Below, piece by piece: positions 48,994 through 59,316 of a stretch of DNA of 64,000 nucleotides. The DNA is from Kwoniella bestiolae CBS 10118. Its lineage: Eukaryota; Basidiomycota; Tremellomycetes; Tremellales; Cryptococcaceae. The notes beneath the pieces are model-generated. The model was not told the DNA's origin. It made no database searches and saw only the letters and a program-made list of their open reading frames with translations. Numbering within the stretch: position 1 is the first letter of the stretch; every line of letters starts with the position of its first letter. Made by a program: the position numbers and the translations under genes. The stretch is taken from positions 1,674,001 to 1,738,000 of the forward strand of contig NC_089245.1 in NCBI RefSeq assembly GCF_000512585.2, written 5' to 3'.

Positions 48994-49851
48994 ATGGCTT
49001 CCTTTCGCAATATGATAGTTGGACATGTATATATAGGCTTCCTCATCGTGCGACTCTGCATACTCTCAAGTAAGTGATCTTTATCATCCCATCCAACTGA
49101 TAGCTGATACGCTGATAAACTGAAAGTGGCAAATTCCTGGTTTAACTTCTCCGATGGTGTTCTGCTACAGTACTCCCGAGTGAGTGAGACACTACAGTAT
49201 AATCTTGATCACACATTGGAGCTGATCATCTATTCGTTATATTGACCAGTCCCACTCCATACGTATGACCAGTCATATCATCTCAACTATCATGTACACC
49301 CAATATTCAGGATGGGTTCTGTTCATACTCGGTATTCTGGCTTCTATTTGGACTTTGAATAAGGCGATGAGAGGGTATGATACCGAAAATACCAAGCCGT
49401 GAGTCTATCGGATCTGTCGGTCTCGTCTCTCAGAGTGAGCAGGTGAGAGTTGTTCGATCCTGATTACGATACGAACAATATTACCACCCAAGACCCCCTA
49501 CTTGTCCCTAGATACATCCCCAGACTATTCCTCGCGTCCTACCTGGCATTCACATTCTCCTACATCCTGCAGATCCTCGAGAAATATCTCGAACCCAAAG
49601 ATCCTCGATCTCAACAAGGTGAAATTATGGTGGTGTGGATGATCACGCTGGTCCTGATATGTCTACCGTGGTACAACGCCCATGTTCGGATGTTATTTAG
49701 GTATTCTTGTGGGCCATCCAAGATACCTGGGTGTGGATACGATAGCGATGCTGAGGGAGAGGAACGGTTGGAAGATGGGAAGTTTGGGGAGGAGATGAGG
49801 AGGGAGTTGAGGAGTGTTGTAAGGGTGGAGATGTACCATAGAAAGCGTTGA
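48994..49851 (+). CDS. Unidentified small multi-pass membrane protein
   Basis: Exons 48994-49069, 49127-49179, 49250-49398 and 49512-49851 keep frame throughout and give 205 residues with four predicted membrane helices (around residues 10-25, 66-80, 100-120 and 140-155): VYIGFLIVRLCIL, GWVLFILGILASIWTL, FLASYLAFTFSYILQIL and MVVWMITLVLICLPWY. The cytosolic tail is charged (EEMRRELRSVVRVEMYHRKR). The last acceptor (CTAG before 49512) was chosen because it is the only one restoring frame; it leaves a 113-base intron. I do not recognise the family. It is the first of three membrane-protein genes in a row. Confidence 0.5.
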
Positions 49852-50395
49852 GAGACCCAATTCTTTCTGTAATGTACATACAAGGATTGCTCTGAAGGAC
49901 GTCGTTTACAAGCTGAGGTAAGAATAGGGAATACGAATTTTTTCTGCTTCAATATGAACGAAATCCTAGCAGACGAGCAGGGTTTAAACACATTTGTTGA
50001 ATTGTCTTCTAAACTTTGAATGTATGAGATGAGATGTACAATCGATGTTGATGCAACGTGTTCAGAGGAATGCGATCGAACAGAAGGATGCAAGTTGGAG
50101 TCCATCAAGTACCATCACTATCAAGTTACTGTACACACATTCGAGAATCGGTTGTTTTGATTCTCAGTTACTTGATTCACACACCCCACATGTATTTGAT
50201 CACTTCGCTTCTTACTTTTTATTCCTATCATTCACCATCCTAAGCTTGAACAATCACTTATGCTCTCAATTGTACGTTCCAATCAAGGCATCTCAGCCCA
50301 ATCCTCTTCCTACAACAACACTTGGCTCAACACGCATCGCATAACCCTCAGAACCGAGAAGCCCCTCACCCCTTGCTCCATTTTCGACCTCTTCT
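49852..50395. other. Intergenic region
   Basis: About 540 bases between two plus-strand membrane-protein genes. Extra 5' exons of the following small gene might lie here; none is clear. Confidence 0.4.
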
Positions 50396-50697
50396 ATGGG
50401 AATCTCCGAATTCGCTCAGCACCTCAAAATGACCATCCCAAGAAGTCTGATCGAACGGTGGGTACCTACATCACTCTCTCCCACCACCTCATCTCCACAC
50501 AAAATAGTTCATCTTGATGATTATTCCGAATAGAATACACCATCCCCCTATAAATTGAGCTGACGAGATCCCACCCATACCCCAGACCAAAACCAAACCT
50601 CGAAACCCTCATCCACATCCTCGGATGGTTCTCCCTCCTCCTAGCTGTACTCATCTGCATCAAAGGTTTCCTAGCAGTTATCAGAAGTTACAATTAA
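50396..50697 (+). CDS. 57-residue tail-anchored-type membrane protein
   Basis: Exons 50396-50457 and 50586-50697 are joined across a GTGGGT...CCCAG intron and give 57 residues. The first 25 are amphipathic (FAQHLKMTIPRSLIERPKPN), followed by one membrane helix (ETLIHILGWFSLLLAVLICI) and a short tail (KGFLAVIRSYN). The frame is unusually clean across the junction, and the helix appears in no other frame. It could be a small ER or mitochondrial membrane subunit, but I cannot name a family, and upstream exons are possible. Confidence 0.4.
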
Positions 50698-51002
50698 CTT
50701 AGTGGCACATCGTGGTCGCACAAGCTTCGAACCTGCCAGGTGGATGAGAAGTGGAGAGGAAGTACGTACAACAGCATGTATCGTGTCTTACTTGGTCTAT
50801 TCGAATTATAGTTCACCATGTACAGTGTACAATACAGTGTAAAGTACGGTGCACTGTAGGGTACAAGGTATAAGTAAGGGGGGTTGGCAAATTGTTTACT
50901 TCTCTTTCTCTTCTTCATCTCATCCGCACATCACAGACAATTGTATATATCTTGTATATACATATGCACCTCCCATCTGTCTATACAAGTACTACACACA
51001 AC
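50698..51002. other. Short intergenic region
   Basis: About 300 bases. A cluster of near-repeats of GTACAGTGTAC-like sequence lies near 50816-50872. TATATATC near 50943-50950 may serve the next gene. Confidence 0.4.
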
Positions 51003-51968
51003 ATGACTTCCACAGAGACCTGCGTTGCGGACAACTTCTCTGCATTCCTTGCTGGACCAAACAACAGGTGAGTCTCGATTCCTGACGCGGATCCTCCTTG
51101 TTTGTGTTTATGTGTGAGCTGATGAGATCTCTGGTCCTCCAGCAGTTGTCACTGTGTATCCTTCTCATATATGGTTGGTTTCATCTTGAGAAGTGGTATC
51201 AGGTCGTTCAAGCAAGTGAAATTCATGTTACATCATAGAATCCGCTGAGCTGACGAGACTCTCTTGCTCACCAGTGACAACCTCATGGCAATCGTATCCG
51301 CTCAAGTCATCCTCCTCCTCATCATTACCTGGCTATATCAACTCAGAGCTAACAGAGCTCAAGACACAGCTCCAAGGTTCGTCGTGTTACCACTATTAAA
51401 AGTTCGCAGTTGAGCTGATTCCTTTGTCTCCAGATATTCTACCTTACTCCCTTATACCAACCTACTCTTCTACATGCTCATCCCCATCCAATTTACCACC
51501 CAATTCCGCCTGTTGTACCTCACATGGAAGACCGGGGAACTACGATATCCCTTGATCGCCCTTCCATCAATCTTGATGTGCCTACGAGCCATCCTCTTGC
51601 ACCTAGACGAACCTTACGTCTCGCCTACTTCGGATCTGGTCATTCCGGGAGAACAATATGATACATACTCGTCATCGACCAGATCAAGTCTAATGTCCTC
51701 CCTCTCGGATCTCTCCCTCTCGTCCGCCTCGGCCTTGCCATCCCCCTCGGTCTCGCCCTCGTCGTCCTTCCAAGACTTGCCGTGGGTGGACGCCAATCAT
51801 GATATGCCCCCGTCACACGATATCTTCGCAGTACGAGATCGGGCCAAGAAACAGGGTAGGAACTGGTTTTTGGCTTGGTTGGAGGAAGAGCGGGAATGGG
51901 TTAAGGCGAGAATGGACGCTGGACAGAGTATATTCCCTCCGACCCAGAAAAAACCGAGGGGAATGTGA
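51003..51968 (+). CDS. Unidentified multi-pass membrane protein with Ser-rich tail
   Basis: Exons 51003-51067, a second exon near 51144-51203 (uncertain), 51275-51376 and 51434-51968 give about 255 residues. Membrane helices include MAIVSAQVILLLIITWLY and, in the last exon, LLPYTNLLFYMLIPIQF and ALPSILMCLRAILLHL. The tail has a long Ser run (SSTRSSLMSSLSDLSLSSAS), then a basic amphipathic end with WFLAWLEEEREWVKAR. Its layout is loosely like that of the 48994 gene (short N terminus, four helices, charged tail), so distant paralogy is possible but not shown. Family unknown. Confidence 0.45.
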
Positions 51969-52298
51969 TGATACATGGCATATGTTACGAAGCTCTCTCT
52001 ATATAACATATGATATCTTTTTCTCGTCGTGATTTTCTCTTGATGTCTCATGTCATTTCAAACGTATAATATCATACAACATATGGACGATTCAAGGTAT
52101 TTTGTTGTGTTTGAAAACCCGTTATAATTCTTGATAAGAAATATGCATGATATATCGTTGTACAGATGTGGCATCATAGTACAGTATACTCAAACGATAA
52201 GATCATGATCGTCAAAGTCGTCGTCCATTATCTCCTCGCGCACTCGTAGGACTCCAACTCAGAGCCAACGGACGTGATCTTCTAAATTAACTAAACCA
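51969..52298. other. Convergent intergenic region
   Basis: About 330 AT-rich bases between convergent gene ends; nothing recognised. Confidence 0.5.
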
Positions 52299-54013
52299 TC
52301 ATCGATACCCCCATTCACCCCTATCCTCCTCCCCCTCCTCGTCCTCATACCCATCCTCACTCCACTCATCGCTCAAATCCCCACCACCCCTGAACCCCTG
52401 CATATCCTCATCGGCATCTTCGTCCTCCGGATAATCATTCCGATAGTAATCCTCGTCGTTGGAATCTTCGTCGGCTTCGTCCTCTGGCTCGGAGCCTGAG
52501 ATGGAAGAGGGTGGGGAGATGTCTTCGAAACCGAGTCTACGAGTGAAAATCAGCATTCAGATATCATGAATGAATGGCATAAGAAAATGCATGGCAGTGC
52601 GATGTATTTGTGAAGACAAGGATTTCGGGACATGAGATGAACTCACAATTGACCTATGCTGACTCCATCTCCCAAACCTAATCCGAGGGGCAGAGAGGTA
52701 TTGTCCCTGTAATACAGATCGTACACCCATTCATCTTCTTGTGAGGTTGGTGGTGGTAAAGGTGCGGGCTGCTTCGAAGCTTCTTCCACTATATGTCAAG
52801 GTTGGATGTATCAGCAAGCGGGTTCATGAGGCTAACATGACATTATACATCGTGTGAGGTTAAGACGACAGATCTTGGTAGGATTGGACTGCTACACAGA
52901 TTCGTAGATCGGATAGGAGTAATGCGAGACATGACCCCCTCGTCTTCCAGATAGAAAATCACTCACATTTCAAATACTCCTCCAACATAGGCAAAAAACT
53001 AGCCATCTCCTTCTCTTCCTCCAGGTTTGTAGGTTTCATATTCCTAGACGATTCAGCAGAGGAGGGAGGCACAGCCTGAGCATCAACAAATACCAAAGGG
53101 GAATTACCTCGGCCTTCTGTCCTGCTCCAAGACGATCAATCAGCTCGGGTCATATCTGCCTGGTATGGTAGGAGCGGCTCACTCAGCAGTAGTCATGATT
53201 CTAGGAGGTAGCATTGCTCTTGTCCTGGGGCTCAGGGGCGGTATCACACGGTATTGCGATTGTGTGTGAGCTGAGGTGGTTGATGGCGATGGCAAAGGCG
53301 GTGGACTAAAATCCGTTGACGGAGGTCCAGTAGGACGGTTTGGGGGTTGAGATGGAGGTTGGGGGATCTGAGAAGATGCGAGAGGTGATTTAGGGAGGGA
53401 ACGGGGTGAGTCGGGTTGGGAAGAGGATGAGATGAGATCTTGGATCCTTGTCTGCGTCACTGCATTGTCAGCTCCCAATCTACGCCATTCGCATGGGCCT
53501 TTCCCGGCATCATTGCATTGGAGCCACCACAGCATCCTTGTTTGAAGATCATCTCCGAAACCCATATCTTCATTAAACCATTAGAAAGTTACTGCAACAC
53601 CCCTTCTTCCTCTGCCCCAGATTCAACATACGAGAAGGAATTCCAACTCACCTTCAACACCTCTCCCTCCTGTCCGGCACCTTGCCAAGTATCAGGTACC
53701 GTCTCCGCCAGCCTGAACACCCCGCGAGGTCGACCAGATACGTCTCTCCGTCTCTTCGCTCGAATGCGAGGCTCGATATCCTGGATGACTGGTCGGGTGA
53801 ATGATATGTTAGTAGGTCAAATCATACGCTGACTCTTCCAGGTTATATAGTGATAGATTGCAGCGAGTTGAACAGATAAGAGGACAACATAGATATCAAG
53901 GGGGATATACACCTACCCAAAGACGATAAAGGCGCTTCGGTAGCTTTCCTCTTGATTCGCAGGACGGTATAGGATGGGTTGGAAGGTCCGGCGGGGGGTT
54001 GAGGGTATTCCAT
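52299..54013 (-). CDS. IWR1: RNA polymerase II nuclear import adaptor Iwr1
   Basis: Iwr1 binds assembled RNA polymerase II and carries its nuclear localisation signal. About six exons from ATG 54013. N terminus: YTVLRIKRKATEAPLSSL and, in exon 2, PRIRAKRRRDVSGRPRGVFR, the conserved basic region. The middle is Ser/Pro-rich with low conservation. The Iwr1 domain lies near the C terminus: EDEWVYDLYYRDNTSLPLG followed by a strongly acidic DEADEDSNDEDYYRNDYPED. The DYVYDLY and DSxxEDYxxNDYP motifs are characteristic of this family (SLC7A6OS in animals). The frame upstream of 54013 lacks an ATG, which sets the start. Confidence 0.85.
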
Positions 54014-54115
54014 TTTGGCGGGATGTGATGGGCAATGGTATGTGACTTTATCTTCGAGGGTTCTCTCAGATGACTCCACTGCACATGGAGAGGGCGTGTG
54101 TGTGAGTGATGGTCG

Positions 54116-54150
<35 letters not shown>

Positions 54151-54400
54151 GTTAAGAAGAGATAGATGAAAGAAGCCGAGTGAAATGTTGAACGAGCGGT
54201 GATTTGGGTGATTCCGTAAAATGATCGAGGTGGATGACCGAACTCGTCTTCATACCATATTCCACCTTTTATCTCTTCATCCATCTCGAAGTAAAGTACA
54301 TCAACCCGCATACCACATCGACCCAGAACAACTCGAGGATAGTCTTCTCACTCAAGCTTAGAGAGCAAGCAGATTATCACAACTAGGAAAACATTGCACA
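54014..54400. other. Divergent promoter IWR1 / GatC-like
   Basis: About 390 bases between divergent starts, containing a long (GAT)n repeat listed separately. Confidence 0.5.
54119..54151. repeat. (GAT)n microsatellite in a divergent promoter
   Basis: About ten perfect GAT units lie 106-138 bases upstream of the IWR1 ATG. Likely length-variable. Confidence 0.9.
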
Positions 54401-54955
54401 ATGTCACCTCTCACACCCCAATCGAGACTATTCATCCTCCGCACCATCCTCCAACACCCTTCCCTCCGTCCAACCCCAAGATGGAATACAAGATCCCTCT
54501 CCTCGACCCCTCTTCCTTCATCCGGATCCTCATCACCTCTTACTCTATCCGAGCCATCCTCCTCAATACCCTCGACATCCACACCACGCATCTCCCGCTC
54601 AACCCTGCACCGTCTACACCGACTCTCCGCCCTCAACCCCCCATCCTCCAATTCAACGGAAGAAACACAACTCATCGAAGAACTGTCAGATCTAATAGCG
54701 TTAATGGACGAGGTCAAGGGGGTGGAACTTCCCTCGTCTGTCGAGGAGCGGGCGGAACTGCTGAATCAGGGGGTGTTCCAGGAAGTGGTGGTTTCGCAGG
54801 ATAGTTTGGATGAGCTGGATAGGGCGCGAGGGCAAGCTCAGGCTCAGTCAGAGAAGAACGAGGAGCAGGAGAAGGGTGGGAGGAAGCTACTGGGGTGGTC
54901 GACGAATAGGTTAGGGGATTATTATGCTTCGAGAATCAAACGGAAGGAGGAATGA
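54401..54955 (+). CDS. Probable mitochondrial Glu-tRNA(Gln) amidotransferase subunit C (GatC-like)
   Basis: Intronless, 184 residues. The first 60 residues are rich in Ser, Arg and Pro with almost no acidic residues, as in a mitochondrial presequence (RLFILRTILQHPSLRPTPRW). The remainder has the GatC pattern: LHRLHRLSALN helix start, ELSDLIALMDEVKGVELP helical hairpin, then a short strand and a charged tail. GatC helps GatA/GatB convert Glu-tRNA(Gln) to Gln-tRNA(Gln) in mitochondria. Similarity is by pattern only; another small mitochondrial protein is possible. Confidence 0.55.
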   Translation: MSPLTPQSRLFILRTILQHPSLRPTPRWNTRSLSSTPLPSSGSSSPLTLSEPSSSIPSTSTPRISRSTLHRLHRLSALNPPSSNSTEETQLIEELSDLIALMDEVKGVELPSSVEERAELLNQGVFQEVVVSQDSLDELDRARGQAQAQSEKNEEQEKGGRKLLGWSTNRLGDYYASRIKRKEE

Positions 54956-55448
54956 AGATGGTGAGGATGGGTCGAGCATTAGGTTGGATCTCATGCTAGG
55001 ATATCAGGGGATACAAACACTTCTATGCATGAGTTCATGGCCTCATGTATGCAGAGCTGCAGGACCAATGCATGAGGAAGGGATGGGTTGTTCATCATAA
55101 GCTATCAACTCCAAGACGAGGAACGAATCCTTCAACAGTACTAAGTTGAGTCAGAAAGTTGATCTGACTAAAGGTCCTCAGGTCGGGCACAAACCTATGT
55201 GGAAGCTATGCATAAGCTCGAGATATAGGTTATATCTAATCTACCTATCGTAAATGCCAAATCCAGTCTATGACCATTCCAGACATTCTATAGATCTATA
55301 ATCTAGATTATATCGCAATTGCGGTGAGAGAGATCATCGAAATACCTGTCTGCAAATAACTATATAGACAGTAAATACCATATTATTCGATATGGACCCT
55401 ATCGGATCAAAGGGATGTTGATCCTCCTTTTCTCGTTTCCCCCACACT
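54956..55448. other. Convergent intergenic region
   Basis: About 490 AT-rich bases between gene ends; nothing recognised. Confidence 0.5.
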
Positions 55449-56973
55449 TCAATCAAAGGTGATCGCTCCGACAGCTTTCATGCCTTCGAACAGGCCGTGT
55501 TCCGCTCCAAGAGGATACGTATAGGTTTTCTGAGCGAGGATGGACGGTCCACTGGAAGGTGATAGCTCGAGCTGTTTTTATAGAACAGAAACAAGTAAGC
55601 TACATGTCTGAGTCCAGCCAGATGGTAATGGTGGAATAGTAGGTTTTGCAGATGTCGGTCAGGGCAGAAGTGAGATCGAAGGAGTCAACTCACCAAAGTG
55701 ATCAGATCATCCAGCATGTGAGCTTGACCCACTAACATCCCGCTGGCAGGCTCAGCTTCGATATGCACTACATGGACGTGGAAGTGGTCTGGCAGATCAA
55801 TACAGTACGCTCTGTCAGTTGGGGGCATCCGTGCTGGGGGTGTTACCTTGATGGAGTAAGAGGTACACTCAGACTCACAATAAGAAGGCTGATAATGCAC
55901 GAACAACCTCAACTTGTTCGACCCCACTCCAAATTTTTCTTTGACAGTAGTATACACAGCTTGTTTGATCGAATTGAGTAAAGGGATGTGCGATGGAGTG
56001 AGATCTCGAAGTGAGCGGATGGAACGGGTCTGGACGAGGACGGTGAGGTACTGCGAGGGAGTCATCCATCATAACACATTAGTATAAAACGACCTATCTC
56101 GTATTACGTTGTATAGGAAGAGCCTACCAAAGCATTCATAGATGTCTGATCCCACTTCAGATCAGGTAGTATCACGAATCCATCTTCGCCTTGTTTGCGA
56201 TAGAGTATTCGATCTGCTTCCTTCTTTCCGTCTAGGATAGCGTAGACCCTGTACCATCACGATAAACAGATCAGTTCGGTCTCTCTCCGCAGTATTCCAA
56301 CGAGATGGTCAAGTATGACCCTTTCGCTGAGCTGACTACCTGACAGGCAAGGAAGGGGGAGAATGGCCCAAGGAAATCTCCCCCCCCCCGATATCCAGAA
56401 GAGACAACGCCTCATGGTGTCGAGGGATGGGGGTACACAGACTCACCATCCCAGCCTACTCTCATCAAACCCATCAATATACCCCAACACTACCCTCTCA
56501 TACACCTCCGGCGTCTCCACTACCATCCACCTCTCCTGCTGCGAATACTTCTTGATGTGCGTTTCACTAGCTGGGCAGATAATCTTGATTTGAAGATCCG
56601 GGGATCTGTCGGGGGTAGGTTTCAGCCAAGCATGGGTGGAGAAGTACTACCACACCCTTCTCGTCAGCTAAACAATCCTCTCGTTCACATTATCTTCCCG
56701 CATGATGAGGTTGTAAGATGGGTACAGAGGTGGACACACACGTACAGGCTGATTCTCCAAAAACACATTCAGCCTTTCCAGCCCTCTCAACACTTCTCCT
56801 ACTTTCTCAGATTCCAGTACTGTCTTCTGAAGATGGATGATGGTAGGCAAGTCATGTAATGTACCTAAGACGTAGATGGATCCGGTCGAAGTGGTCTCTG
56901 ATAGGATTCGGGTGGGGGTGAATGATGCGAGAGATGAGGTGGATACTTCGAGGGGAGAGGTAGAGGATGACAT
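55449..56973 (-). CDS. DCS1: Scavenger mRNA decapping enzyme DcpS (HIT family)
   Basis: DcpS hydrolyses the m7GpppN cap left after 3'-5' mRNA decay. About six exons from ATG 56973 to TGA 55449. N-terminal domain: VLGTLHDLPTIIHLQKTVLE. Middle: LQIKIICPASETHIKKYSQQ and ETPEVYERVVLGYIDGF. Catalytic part: ILPDLKWDQTSMNALYLTVL, SLRDLTPSHIPLLNSIKQ, LRLFVHYQPSYYHFHVHVVH with the HxHxH histidine triad, and a GLFEGMKAVGAI end. All match DcpS. One intron contains a C10 run at 56380-56389. Confidence 0.92.
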
Positions 56974-58002
56974 GGTAGAGGCTTGTATGAGGAGTCAGAT
57001 GGGTAGGTGAGGGAGACAGGGAGCCAGTGTTGTAGGAGAGAAGAGAAGGGGAAATGGTTCATCTTACAATACGCGTAGTGTAGTCATAAATCGTTGAGAT
57101 GGATGAGGATCGGCTGGATCCGAAGATACTCCGAGATAATGTTGAAAGATCTACATACTGTATGTACTCGTTCAGTACAACCCAGCACTTCTCCAGCCGA
57201 CCTGAACACTACTCGTAACATTGTTCATAATCTCCTCACCGCGACTGACAGTGGTATACTACATTCAGATCGTTGACTTCCAGGCCCCCTGAGCTGGACG
57301 AATGCAGCAACGACTAGACCTCTCCGATAGTCAGTGCCCAGACCATCGCACCGCACCGCCTTGAAAAAGTTGACCGTACTCATAACGACACGCTTCCCCC
57401 CTCTTGCTTGATCTTATTAGTACCCACCGCTACCTCCACTCCGTTACTCATTGAGCGGACTTGCTCCTACCTCAACAAGCGTTACTCGCATTGCATTCGA
57501 TACCCGTAATTGAGCTCTAACAGATACACGGTCCCCCTCCGCTAGATAGGTACGCACCCCGCCGTGACAGCACCGCATCACCTCCCTTTTGAAGGGAACA
57601 TGACGATCATAGCCACTCGATCGGACGCATGTAAACATGCTTCTCAAACATGACGACCGTTACTCTTTCCTTTTCCATTGACACTGACATTTGATATCAA
57701 TGTTATCATCGCTTTGAACCTCTGCAATGCGGCGGAGGATGAAGGGTGTTGGCTATGCTCTGATATGATAATCCCAGGATGGCTATGTACCTTATTTGCA
57801 TGATCTGTGCTGACCTCATCGCCCTCTCACTGGACGGACTATCACTTGAATGAAAATGTTCAAGATGCAAGAAAAGGTATAAAAACCTCTGATAACTATA
57901 GATCATCCCATGGTATTTCCTCATCAAATCAAATAGACCATTCATAAGGACAATTCCACAACCCATCACATAACTTGCATCTTCTATAATCCCACTATCA
58001 CA
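56974..58002. other. Divergent region DcpS / GPI-type secreted protein
   Basis: About 1 kb. I see no tRNA-like box structure or coding signal. A TATA-like GGTATAAAAACC at 57875-57886 lies about 120 bases before the next ATG. Confidence 0.5.
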
Positions 58003-58843
58003 ATGAGATCCACAACCTTCCTCGCCCTCCTCTCCATCTCCATCGTGTCAGCCAGTGTGCTTCCCACTCCCCGACCAGCCAAGCGACAAGGTAAGTCGCT
58101 GCTTCACTCACCTTCTCCTTGTCACCCTCCCCTAGCATCTCTGTACCCTCATCTGTATCCTCCCTCCCTCGCCTTCAACCCCCCCCCCCCCCAAAAAAAA
58201 GACATCACTGACCTAACCTAATTCCTCAGGCGATCTACTAGGCAACATCATAGACAAAGGCATCTCCGGCGCCACCGACCTCCTAGGCGACGCCACCTCA
58301 GCCTTAGACAATGCCCTCGACGACGTAACATCAGCCATCAACGCAGGAGTTACAGACGCCACCTCCCTCTTCGGGGTGGTGACTTCCAAAGTCGCAGAGG
58401 AATTCACAGAGAATACCTCTGTATTCGGTCAGATCACATCTAAACTCGATTCGCTGGTGGATGAGGTGCCGATTACGAAGGTTGAGAGTTGGTTAACTTC
58501 TGCGACGGGGGCGGCGGGGTCGAAAATTGCTAGGTTAGTTCTTCCTCTACCTTAGGAGGCGCACCTCACGTTGTTCCTCTACTATTTAAATGGAAGCATC
58601 GTGGTGATACATACTTTGAGACTGAGCTGGAGCTGATAGGTATCATTATGATGTAGTATCACATCCTCCCCTCACACTTCCCCATCCCCTACACATACTG
58701 CCTCTACCACCCCTTCTGCTTCTATCTCTCAGGTATCTCTCAACAACAACCAGAACAGCGATAGTGCAGGTTACGTCTTGGGGGTAGATAATAGACTTAT
58801 CGTACTGGGTTTGGGAGCTGTATTAGCTGCTGTGGCATTATAG
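58003..58843 (+). CDS. Small secreted, probably GPI-anchored protein
   Basis: Exons 58003-58090, 58230-58533 and 58657-58843 give 192 residues. Signal peptide at residues 1-17 (RSTTFLALLSISIVSASV), followed by a Lys-Arg processing-like site (RPAKRQG). The middle has amphipathic Asp/Ala/Thr-rich helices (DLLGDATSALDNALDDV). A Ser/Thr/Pro stretch leads to a small-residue site (NNNQNSDSAG) and a hydrophobic C-terminal tail (LIVLGLGAVLAAVAL), the pattern of a GPI-anchor signal. No family recognised. Intron 1 carries a C14-A8 homopolymer pair at 58179-58200. Confidence 0.72.
58179..58200. repeat. C14/A8 homopolymer tract in an intron
   Basis: Fourteen C followed by eight A, about 29 bases before the acceptor of intron 1 of the GPI-type protein gene. 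It may serve as an extreme pyrimidine tract and is likely length-variable. Confidence 0.85.
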
Positions 58844-59316
58844 ATTGTTTAGTATTGTCTGATTAGCACGGACTTAAAGATATATACACCACATTCTCAC
58901 ATACCCTTGGTTTGGTATTCCTACGACACATCTTATGCATCGAATATATCATGCTGGGCCTCTAACACACAACCTGTATAATCGAACATACAGTGCTTGT
59001 GAAATGATACATTGTGTGTTCACTTTGCTTCCCATACCCGAAGCTTCTTCTTCGACTCTCAACATACCCAGAGGTTCTCTTCTGTAATACTTTTTTCATC
59101 CAATCTCACAAACTACATATATACAATATCGTAACCAATACGAAGAAAACCATTAACCCAATAATGTAATGTAGGGTGAAATATCCTATGAACAACAATG
59201 AAGGACATGTAATTTCGAACGAAAAGATTGATCAGTCATGATCATCTTTTTTAAGTGTAGGATATCAAGTCAAATAGAGAAAGGTAGGAGGAACATGTAT
59301 ATCATGCAAAAGAGCC
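58844..59316. other. Convergent intergenic region
   Basis: About 470 AT-rich bases; nothing recognised. Confidence 0.5.

Noticed and set aside
49450..49511. Open frame LFDPDYDTNN... as part of the 48994 membrane protein
   Set aside because: No AG acceptor restores the reading frame at its start; joining at 49512 is the only in-frame solution found.
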